From Pelagadaptatus sp034112445 (GTDB lineage Bacteria; Pseudomonadota; Gammaproteobacteria; Pseudomonadales; Cellvibrionaceae): a stretch of DNA of 64,000 nt. The notes under the pieces were generated by a model that made no database searches, was not told the origin of the DNA, and saw only the letters and a list, made by a program, of their open reading frames with translations. The DNA is taken from positions 248,001-312,000 of the forward strand of contig JAWUVI010000022.1 in assembly GCA_034112445.1 (NCBI GenBank). The letters run 5' to 3'. Positions 7,831 through 14,501 of this stretch are shown here, one piece after another. Numbering within the stretch: position 1 is the first letter of the stretch; the number at the start of each line of letters is the position of its first letter. Both the position numbers and the translations under genes were made by a program.

Positions 7831-8406
7831 TTAAGCCGGTAAGAAAGGCAGCATTTGCAGATAAAGATGCTCACGGATATCAACCTCATCACCACCATTA
7901 ATAATATCAAAGCTGCCGGGAAGATTTAATAACGTGTTCAATAAGTTGTCCGCCAGTAACGTTGCTACGGGCAAAGATGAATCACTATCTTTACTGTCTA
8001 ATAAAGTTTCAGCAAACTCTTTTAACTGACGATGCAAGCGCGACATAGATTGTACAATAGGTTTTCGCAAAACCTCATATCGCACACAAATACTTGCGAT
8101 ATTTTGGCTGATGAATTTATATTCTGACAAAAAATCGGTAATAACACCCAAGTACAAAAGCATAGCATCTTCATCTAGCTCTTCAGTTCCCTGAATATCA
8201 TCCATCAAATATGATAGACCCGCATGGAAACGGGCATACAGCTCCTCAACAACCTCTTCTTTACCTTTAAAATGGTAATAAAGATTGCCAGGGCTAATAT
8301 TCATCTCGTTTGCAAGATCAACGCTCGTAACCAGCGGTTCGCCTTCATCATTGAAAAGCACTAGCGCTACGTCTAGGATCAAATCTCGCGTTTTAATTTT
8401 TGCCAT
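7831..8406 (-). CDS. TetR/AcrR-family regulator next to phasin genes (PhaD-like position)
   Basis: A 191-residue TetR-family protein. The N-terminal helix-turn-helix spans about residues 10-55, with the recognition-helix signature ISPGNLYYHFKGKEEVVEEL. The C-terminal ligand domain (60-190) is helical and unassigned. Its place in a phasin cluster recalls PhaD, the TetR-like activator of Pseudomonas PHA genes, but orthology cannot be proven here. It is divergent from ctpA, with 165 bases between them. No clear operator palindrome was seen upstream. Confidence 0.82.
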   Translation of the reverse strand: MAKIKTRDLILDVALVLFNDEGEPLVTSVDLANEMNISPGNLYYHFKGKEEVVEELYARFHAGLSYLMDDIQGTEELDEDAMLLYLGVITDFLSEYKFISQNIASICVRYEVLRKPIVQSMSRLHRQLKEFAETLLDSKDSDSSLPVATLLADNLLNTLLNLPGSFDIINGGDEVDIREHLYLQMLPFLPA

Positions 8407-8571
8407 CGCCCTACTCAGCTGCCGTGTTCAAGAACCAGAGACTCAATATTATACAACACCCTAGAAACTTCGTTGGTCAGAAACAGTAATAGTTGCCAGT
8501 TAAACCATTATGATGGAAACTTCATGCATAATTATTTGCCTTATTGCACTTTAAGCCATCCGAGATATTGA

Positions 8572-9912
8572 ATGATTCTTCACAGTAAGCCCACTGCTAT
8601 CGCTTGGCTTCTTTTCAGCCTCTTCCTTATACCTAGTACATACAGCGCCGAAAACTCGGAAAACTCTACTGAGTCAACAGCCAAAGGTGAACTGCCGCTC
8701 GAAGATCTGCGCACCTTCACCAAGGTTTACGATCACATACGCAAAGGCTACGTCAAAGAAATCACGGACAAAACGCTGCTAGAGTACGCCATCAAAGGCA
8801 TGTTATCTGAACTTGATCCGCATTCAGCTTATTTGAATGAGAATTCATTTGACGACCTGCAGGTCAACACAACAGGTGAGTTCGGCGGGTTGGGCATTGA
8901 AGTCGGCATGGAAAATGGTTTAGTCAAAGTGATATCACCTATAGATGATACCCCGGCTGCAAAAGCCGGAGTTGAAGCCGGCGACTTGATCATCAAGCTC
9001 GATGACAAAGTCGTCAAAGGTCTCAGTCTCAGCGACGCCGTTAAACTTATGCGCGGCCCCAAAAACAGTAAAATCATTTTGACTGTCGTTAGAGACGGCA
9101 CAAGCAAACCGTTTGAGATCGACATAATCCGCGACACGATTAAAGTTCAAAGCGTTAAATCAAAAGTTATTGAAGAGAATTTTGGCTACATTCGCATAGC
9201 CCAATTTCAAATACACACCGGTAAAGACACCAAAGAAGCCATTCAAGAGCTCACTGAAAAAAATGATTTGAAAGGCCTTATTTTGGATCTACGCAATAAT
9301 CCCGGCGGCGTACTACAAGCGTCCGTTGATGTTGTCGATGCCTTTTTAGACTCAGGCTTAGTTGTCTATACAGAAGGAAGAGTTCAAAACTCAGATATGC
9401 AATATAACGCAACAGCTGGCGACGCCAGTAATGGCTTGCCTATTATTGTACTCATAAACGATGGCTCGGCCTCCGCATCTGAGATTGTTGCCGGCGCCCT
9501 CCAAGATCACCGGAGGGCCATTATTATGGGAACTCAGAGCTTTGGCAAAGGCTCTGTACAAACTGTTATTCCATTAAGCGACGTAAAGGCCATTAAACTC
9601 ACTACCGCGCTTTACTACACTCCTAATGGCCGCTCCATTCAAGCCCAAGGCATAACCCCAGATATTGAAATCGAGAGAGCCAAAATTACCGCCGTAAAAA
9701 CCAGAAAAAACATGAGTGAATCCGACTTAACTGGCCACCTGAATAACGGTAATGGCGAAACCGCGAGCAGCAGCAAGCAAAGAAAAGAGTCCATTGATAA
9801 AAGCCAAGATCTTTTTAATAACGACAATCAAGTATTTGAAGCCATTAATTTATTACGAGGCTTAAGCTTATACAATGACAAACGCTCTCCGATTAAAGAG
9901 CCTAAAAGCTAG
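8572..9912 (+). CDS. ctpA: Carboxy-terminal processing protease CtpA (S41)
   Basis: A 446-residue periplasmic serine protease with a signal peptide (1-25), a PDZ domain (about 100-185) and the S41 catalytic core. The catalytic dyad is visible as Ser in DGSASASE (about residue 301) and Lys326 in SFGKGSVQ. The substrate-binding block DLRNNPGGVLQ is intact. In Pseudomonas, CtpA with its partner LbcA degrades murein endopeptidases. Here it keeps the envC-ctpA-yibQ order, although the PHA block intervenes. The yibQ-type gene starts 35 bases downstream. The length is normal. Confidence 0.94.
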   Translation: MILHSKPTAIAWLLFSLFLIPSTYSAENSENSTESTAKGELPLEDLRTFTKVYDHIRKGYVKEITDKTLLEYAIKGMLSELDPHSAYLNENSFDDLQVNTTGEFGGLGIEVGMENGLVKVISPIDDTPAAKAGVEAGDLIIKLDDKVVKGLSLSDAVKLMRGPKNSKIILTVVRDGTSKPFEIDIIRDTIKVQSVKSKVIEENFGYIRIAQFQIHTGKDTKEAIQELTEKNDLKGLILDLRNNPGGVLQASVDVVDAFLDSGLVVYTEGRVQNSDMQYNATAGDASNGLPIIVLINDGSASASEIVAGALQDHRRAIIMGTQSFGKGSVQTVIPLSDVKAIKLTTALYYTPNGRSIQAQGITPDIEIERAKITAVKTRKNMSESDLTGHLNNGNGETASSSKQRKESIDKSQDLFNNDNQVFEAINLLRGLSLYNDKRSPIKEPKS

Positions 9913-9946
9913 TTAACCTTGACCAAAATTGAGCGTATTTACATTT

Positions 9947-10906
9947 ATGCCGTATAATTTTTCGACCTTGAATTTAAAGCCAACACTGCCGCTCAGTGTA
10001 TTAGCGTTAGTCAGCAGTCTGCTGGTTGCTTATGCTCACGCTGACCCCATGAGTGAATCCGACTCAAGAAAAGTTCAGATTGCCATTATTATTGATGACA
10101 TTGGCTACAACATGAGCCAAGGCCTAAAAGCTGCTCACTTCCCAGGCGCCCTAACATTATCTGTTTTACCCTTTGCACCCAATAGTCGCGCCATTGCTGA
10201 ACTAGCTCATAAGCAGGGTAAGGAGCTGATGCTTCACGCTCCCATGAGCACAGTGGAGCCACGACCTCTAGATCAAGGCGCTCTCACAGAAGCAATGAGC
10301 GAAAATGAATTTTTGACCGTACTTCGTGAAAACCTACTGATAATCCCTAATATTGTTGGCATTAACAACCATATGGGCAGCTACCTAACCCAGCAGCCAG
10401 AACCTATGCAGTGGCTTATGGATGAACTCGAGCAATACCCCCTATTCTTCTTAGACAGCCGAACCAGCCCAAACAGCATTGCTTGGGAGACCGCCAAAGA
10501 TAATAAAATACCGGCACTTAAACGTGATATCTTTCTGGATAATGACCCATCCATTGAAGCCATCAGCAAACAATACAACCAACTACTAAAGCTCGCCCAT
10601 AAAAATGGCTCAGCCATTGCGATAGGTCATCCTAATAAAAACACGATTGACTTCTTATATAAGCAAACCGATTTATTTGCCGAGCAAGGCGTTGAGCTGA
10701 TTAGCGTCTCAAGCCTATTGGATACGACTTACGAACCGTCAACAACCCTGCCCAATGAAGGGACTCTCAAAGAAGGTATTGGCACTCATGAAGTAACTCA
10801 AAACGAAATTATGACGAGTAATCCAGTAATCACCCAGACGTCATATATCGAAGACAACATAAAAGACATGACCGTTAATCTATCACCCGAGCAAATCGTC
10901 TATTAA
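9947..10906 (+). CDS. Divergent polysaccharide deacetylase (YibQ family)
   Basis: A 319-residue secreted or membrane-anchored protein with a hydrophobic N-terminus (about 12-32) and a NodB-like fold. The family marks are VQIAIIIDDIGYN (about 47-59), the NNHMGS metal-site motif, FFLDSRTSPNS, and AIAIGHPN. The function of the family is not established; its steady partnership with envC and ctpA suggests envelope carbohydrate processing. A TTG 18 bases upstream is an alternative start, but the ATG gives a good signal segment. The C-terminal 50 residues, rich in Thr/Asn, look unstructured. Confidence 0.86.
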   Translation: MPYNFSTLNLKPTLPLSVLALVSSLLVAYAHADPMSESDSRKVQIAIIIDDIGYNMSQGLKAAHFPGALTLSVLPFAPNSRAIAELAHKQGKELMLHAPMSTVEPRPLDQGALTEAMSENEFLTVLRENLLIIPNIVGINNHMGSYLTQQPEPMQWLMDELEQYPLFFLDSRTSPNSIAWETAKDNKIPALKRDIFLDNDPSIEAISKQYNQLLKLAHKNGSAIAIGHPNKNTIDFLYKQTDLFAEQGVELISVSSLLDTTYEPSTTLPNEGTLKEGIGTHEVTQNEIMTSNPVITQTSYIEDNIKDMTVNLSPEQIVY

Positions 10907-10989
10907 ACAGGCAGAATTACTACCAATTGTCGATTTTAATGTATAAAATGGCGCAATAAACAACACCTACTTTCAGCAAGGAGCTGCAT

Positions 10990-11214
10990 ATGAATCTACG
11001 TTCAGGTGACACTCAAGAAGCGGCCACTCAAAGATCCGATCGTTTTGTCGAAAGAGATGGTTATTGGTATTACACCACCAGAGAAGGTGTTGATATAGGT
11101 CCCTTTGATGAGCGCAATGGCGCCATAGAAGGCTGTTGCGAATTTATCGACTTTGTCTGCGCGGAGAATCCTGGATTTTCAGAGACACTGCAACAGTATA
11201 GGTGTGTAGCCTAA
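10990..11214 (+). CDS. Small conserved-type protein of unknown function (DUF6316-like)
   Basis: A 74-residue protein with a compact core: RSDRFVERDGYWYYTTREGVDIGPFDERNGA (about 16-46), followed by a Cys-containing helix and a short C-terminal tail. The WYYTTREG...GPF pattern resembles small gammaproteobacterial proteins grouped under DUF6316; this is from memory and moderately sure. It has a good ribosome-binding site (AAGGAG, 7 bases before ATG) and a strong terminator, so it is probably a free-standing expressed gene. Nothing in the sequence assigns a function. Confidence 0.7.
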   Translation: MNLRSGDTQEAATQRSDRFVERDGYWYYTTREGVDIGPFDERNGAIEGCCEFIDFVCAENPGFSETLQQYRCVA

Positions 11215-11232
11215 TAACTTGATTGACAAGTT

Positions 11233-11276
11233 CAGCAATAAAAAAGGCCGCATCTAAGCGGCCTTTTTTATTGCTG
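11233..11276. terminator. Bidirectional terminator between the small gene and hisF
   Basis: A perfect 19-bp inverted repeat with a 6-base loop: a GC core GGCCGC/GCGGCC flanked by A-run and T-run on both strands. It can terminate both the plus-strand gene ending at 11214 and the minus-strand hisF transcript. Confidence 0.93.
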
Positions 11277-11301
11277 ATTGCTTATTACTACAATCGAATT
11301 A

Positions 11302-12075
11302 TTACAATCGAACTTCAACGCCTTGATCACGCATATAGCGCTTAGCTTCTGGAATTGAGTATTCACCAAAATGAAAAATACTTGCGGCCAATACTGCATC
11401 GGCGAGTCCGTCCACAACGCCATCAACTAAGTGCTGTAGATTTCCCACACCACCAGATGCAATTACCGGCACCGCTACCGCCTCACTAATCGCCCTAGTT
11501 ACACCCAGATCAAAACCATTCTTAGTGCCATCGCAATCCATACTGGTCAATAATATTTCACCCGCGCCAAAATCGGCCATACGCACAGCCCACTCTACCG
11601 CATCAATACCCGTTTCTTTTCGGCCACCGTGAGTGAATATTTCCCAGCGAGGGGCTTGCGTAGCGCTACTCACGCGCTTAGCGTCAATTGCCACCACAAT
11701 GCACTGAGCGCCAAATCGGTCGGAAGCCTCTTTAACAAAACCTGGATTATAAACTGCTGCCGAGTTAATACTGACCTTGTCAGCGCCAGCGTTCAGCATG
11801 CAGCGAATGTCTTCTACTGAACGAATACCGCCCCCAACGGTAAGAGGTATAAATACTTCAGACGCTATTTTCTCAACAATGTGAGCCGTGGTATCACGAC
11901 CCTCATGAGTCGCCGTAATATCAAGAAAAGTAATCTCGTCAGCGCCTTGCTCATTATAACGTTTCGCCACTTCTACGGGATCACCTGCATCGCGTATCCC
12001 AACAAAGTTCACGCCTTTAACAACCCGTCCATTATCTACATCAAGACAAGGAATAATTCGTTTTGCCAAAGTCAT
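11302..12075 (-). CDS. hisF: Imidazole glycerol phosphate synthase, cyclase subunit
   Basis: The TIM-barrel cyclase half of the HisFH enzyme, which makes imidazole-glycerol phosphate and AICAR in histidine synthesis. The 257-residue protein shows RIIPCLDVDNGRVVKGV (catalytic Asp12), FLDITATHEGRDT, VGGGIRS, VVAIDAKR (second catalytic Asp), TSMDCDGTKNGFD and IASGGVG. The ATG at 12075 has GGGGAAG upstream; a GTG two codons earlier is less likely. The gene that normally precedes it, hisA, is absent; a PilZ gene on the other strand stands between hisF and hisH. Confidence 0.96.
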   Translation of the reverse strand: MTLAKRIIPCLDVDNGRVVKGVNFVGIRDAGDPVEVAKRYNEQGADEITFLDITATHEGRDTTAHIVEKIASEVFIPLTVGGGIRSVEDIRCMLNAGADKVSINSAAVYNPGFVKEASDRFGAQCIVVAIDAKRVSSATQAPRWEIFTHGGRKETGIDAVEWAVRMADFGAGEILLTSMDCDGTKNGFDLGVTRAISEAVAVPVIASGGVGNLQHLVDGVVDGLADAVLAASIFHFGEYSIPEAKRYMRDQGVEVRL

Positions 12076-12246
12076 CGCCACTTCCCCAAAGTCATACCTA
12101 TACCCAATTTTAAAAAGAGCTCATTATATCGTAATGTCTCTATGTGTTTACTCTCTATCTGAACCACCACACTTTTAATACACACTAGAAGTTGGCAAGA
12201 CAGCCATTTTTCCTCTAACTTTTTACAATAACGACAGGAGGTCATC

Positions 12247-12645
12247 GTGGTCGAACTTACCTACATCAATAAACGCCGAGAGCCACGTTTTCTGACCGAG
12301 ATACCTGCTGTAATCGTATCTGGAGAAATTACAGCCGACGCCAGTATTATTAATATCTCTCAGCATGGATTACGGATTGTTTGCGCTCATCACTTATTAA
12401 CAGAACTAATGCCCAACATAGCAAAACCTAATTCAAACGATCTTGTCGACATAAACATTCAATTTCAAGTTGAAACAACTCGTCGCCAACTTAGTGATAT
12501 CGACTTAATATGCAGTGTTATTTATGTAAGACGAAGCACTCAAGAAAATTATATCTTGGGCTGCGCATTCAAAGAATTTTCAAATAATAGCGATATCGAT
12601 TTAAGTAATTTCATACAAAATTTTACAACTGACTTTGTTGATTGA
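12247..12645 (+). CDS. PilZ-domain protein (putative c-di-GMP receptor)
   Basis: A 132-residue single-domain PilZ protein. The c-di-GMP signature is present in both parts: an RxxxR-type N-terminal switch (RREPRF, about 10-15) and the D/NxSxxG-type motif SIINISQHGLRI (about 36-47). A late motif YILGCAFKEF closes the barrel. The start codon is GTG, supported by a strong AGGAGG 6 bases upstream. It is transcribed against the flanking his genes and occupies the place where hisA usually lies. Its target is unknown; the pilus signalling genes at 38-50 kb are a possible but unproven connection. Confidence 0.85.
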   Translation: MVELTYINKRREPRFLTEIPAVIVSGEITADASIINISQHGLRIVCAHHLLTELMPNIAKPNSNDLVDINIQFQVETTRRQLSDIDLICSVIYVRRSTQENYILGCAFKEFSNNSDIDLSNFIQNFTTDFVD

Positions 12646-12666
12646 TTCAACGCTATCATTCACATG

Positions 12667-13317
12667 TCAGTCGTGACCATTCCACGCCGAAAAATTCTTT
12701 AACAATTGCAGCCCCGCTGTATGGCTTTTTTCAGGATGAAATTGCACCGCAAACAAGTTGTCGTGACTTAACGCCACATCAAACTCAAAACCATAAGAGC
12801 AACGGCCAACTACTTTTTCAGACTGTTGAGTTTCAACAAAATAACTGTGCACAAAGTAGAAGCGCTCATTATCCGCAATATCACGCCAAAGCGGATGCGC
12901 TAATTGCGACACTTGATTCCAACCCATATGCGGAACTTTAAGCTTTTGGCCCTGGGCATCGCATAGATTGCGCCCAAAGAACTTAACGTCGCCATGCAGC
13001 TGCGCTAAACACTCTACTCCACCATTTTCTTCGCTATTTTCCATTAACGCCTGCATACCCACACAGATTGCCAACATCGGCCGACCATCGGCGATCAATT
13101 TCGGCACTAAATCATCAAATCCCAAGCGTTTAATTTCAGCCATGCAATCACGCATAGCGCCAACACCGGGGAAGACTACTCGATCTGCCGAGCCAATAAC
13201 TTTAGCATCAGAGCTGACAATAACTTCCGCATCGGGTGCAGCATGCTCTAAAGCACTGGCAACCGAATGCAAATTACCCATACCGTAATCAATAACGGCT
13301 ATTCTATTTGAGCTCAT
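12667..13317 (-). CDS. hisH: Imidazole glycerol phosphate synthase, glutamine amidotransferase subunit
   Basis: A 216-residue class I glutaminase that supplies ammonia to HisF. The nucleophile Cys85 sits in LAICVGMQ; the His-Glu pair is in QFHPEKS. The oxyanion strand FPGVGAM and the start VIDYGMGNLHSV are typical. It is probably co-transcribed with hisB upstream (37 bases between stop and start). Its 3' end meets the convergent PilZ gene, leaving 21 bases. Confidence 0.95.
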   Translation of the reverse strand: MSSNRIAVIDYGMGNLHSVASALEHAAPDAEVIVSSDAKVIGSADRVVFPGVGAMRDCMAEIKRLGFDDLVPKLIADGRPMLAICVGMQALMENSEENGGVECLAQLHGDVKFFGRNLCDAQGQKLKVPHMGWNQVSQLAHPLWRDIADNERFYFVHSYFVETQQSEKVVGRCSYGFEFDVALSHDNLFAVQFHPEKSHTAGLQLLKNFSAWNGHD

Positions 13318-13354
13318 CTATCTACGCCTATCACTATTCACCCATTATTCTCTG

Positions 13355-13948
13355 TTACAACGTGCCTTTAGTGGAAGGCATAACACCGCTCATTCGTGGA
13401 TCGTGCTCTAACGCCATCCGTAAAGCACGCCCAAAGGCCTTAAATACGGTTTCTATTTGATGATGCGCATTAAATCCGCGCAAACAATCAACATGTAAAG
13501 TGACTTGAGCGTGATTAACAAAACCCTGAAAAAACTCCCAAAATAGCTCCGTATCAAAACTGCCAATACGTTTTTGGGTAAATGGAATATTCATTTCCAG
13601 TCCCGGACGCCCAGAAAAGTCAATAACCACTCTCGATAATGCCTCATCCAGGGGTACATAGGCATGGCCGTATCGACGAATACCTTTCTTGTCACCAACG
13701 GCTTGGGCAACAGCTTGACCCAAAGTAATACCAATATCTTCTACTGTGTGATGATCATCAATATGAGTATCGCCCTTACAGCTAATATCCATATCTATGA
13801 GACCATGACGAGCAATCTGGTCCATCATGTGCTCCAGAAAAGGGACACCGGTATCAAATTTACCCGTGCCAGAACCATCAAGATTTACCGACACACTGAT
13901 TTGTGTTTCCAGCGTATCGCGAGCAACAGATGCGGTTCTTTCCGCCAT
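13355..13948 (-). CDS. hisB: Imidazoleglycerol-phosphate dehydratase
   Basis: A 197-residue monofunctional dehydratase. It carries the metal-binding repeats typical of the family: FLEHMMDQIARHG, DDHHTVEDIG and NAHHQIETVFKA. The enzyme converts imidazole-glycerol phosphate to imidazole-acetol phosphate. The ATG at 13948 has GGAG upstream and gives MAERTASV; four further in-frame codons upstream are not needed. It leads the minus-strand his string, whose promoter should lie in the 13949-14100 interval. Confidence 0.96.
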   Translation of the reverse strand: MAERTASVARDTLETQISVSVNLDGSGTGKFDTGVPFLEHMMDQIARHGLIDMDISCKGDTHIDDHHTVEDIGITLGQAVAQAVGDKKGIRRYGHAYVPLDEALSRVVIDFSGRPGLEMNIPFTQKRIGSFDTELFWEFFQGFVNHAQVTLHVDCLRGFNAHHQIETVFKAFGRALRMALEHDPRMSGVMPSTKGTL

Positions 13949-14104
13949 AGTAATCTCCAAAATTTAAAGCTAACCAAATAAGCCACTCAGTATACCTTGC
14001 GCCAAGATTCACGCCTACCACATCCGGTAATTAGCTAAACCTTCAATCAGCATTCACCGACATGCGAGAGTATAAAAATTGCGTCCGACCCATTGAGTCC
14101 TGAA

Positions 14105-14146
14105 TTGATTTACGTCAAAGCGAGTCATTAAGTAACAACGTACTCT
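14105..14146 (+). promoter_or_regulatory. FNR/Anr-like box with matching -10 (class II promoter) for a small membrane protein
   Basis: TTGAT-TTAC-GTCAA at 14105-14118 matches the FNR/Anr consensus TTGAT-N4-ATCAA with one mismatch. Its centre (14111.5) is about 41.5 bases before a start expected near 14153. A -10-like hexamer TACTCT is at 14141-14146, exactly where a class II FNR promoter needs it. The downstream gene begins at 14181. This geometry makes oxygen-responsive activation of the 43-residue gene a good inference. Confidence 0.68.
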
Positions 14147-14180
14147 GGCTGCCTACATTGTATAGACAGGGAATAAAAAC

Positions 14181-14312
14181 ATGGGTGACGCAGTATTTGT
14201 ACAAACTTTAGGGCTGGCTGTTAGCATGGGCGGCATTGCCGTTGCTGCTATCATTGCTGGAATTGCTGTCTATTTCATCGAAAAAAACATGGATCGCGAC
14301 GATTCACATTGA
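14181..14312 (+). CDS. 43-residue single-span membrane protein
   Basis: A short open frame with a good ribosome-binding site (CAGGGAA, 6 bases before ATG). The peptide begins MGDAVFVQTLGLAVSMGG, continues with one hydrophobic segment (about residues 6-34) and ends with charged residues EKNMDRDDSH, so an N-out/C-in single-span topology is likely. No family was recognised; its size and layout recall small subunits or accessory peptides of respiratory oxidases, but there is no sequence match to claim. It lies behind an FNR-like promoter and 189 bases before the fusion gene. No terminator was seen, so read-through is possible. Confidence 0.68.
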   Translation: MGDAVFVQTLGLAVSMGGIAVAAIIAGIAVYFIEKNMDRDDSH

Positions 14313-14438
14313 TTTGTAACATCTAACTATCACGATACATGAGCTTAACTGAATCTTTCGAAATCCAGCTACAATAATAGGTAGACTGGATTTTTTACGT
14401 CATCTTTAATCATCGTTTTCACTGCGTTTGATATACTG

Positions 14439-14480
14439 CTTCAAGAACCACGCCCACTACTTCAATACCCACGCCCACTA
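14439..14480 (+). repeat. Tandem 21-bp repeat upstream of the aminotransferase-kinase gene
   Basis: Two adjacent 21-base copies (14439-14459 and 14460-14480) are identical at 19 positions; both end in CCACGCCCACTA. They lie 21 bases upstream of the ATG at 14502. They could be a regulator's tandem site or a simple duplication. Confidence 0.75.
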
Positions 14481-14501
14481 AGCGGATTGAGAAACAAGCG
14501 C

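Noticed and set aside
6221..8406. Nearby PHA synthase or depolymerase
   Set aside because: No open frame with a lipase-box-like cysteine motif or alpha/beta-hydrolase fold is present in or around the phasin block.
12076..12246. Remnant of hisA between hisF and the PilZ gene
   Set aside because: Translation of the interval in all frames shows no TIM-barrel motif such as the PAIDL or GGGIR text of hisA.
12642..12941. Plus-strand open frame of 99 codons antisense to hisH
   Set aside because: hisH on the other strand is complete with catalytic Cys and HPEKS; the plus-strand frame has Gln/His/Ser-rich text with no family pattern and no ribosome-binding site.
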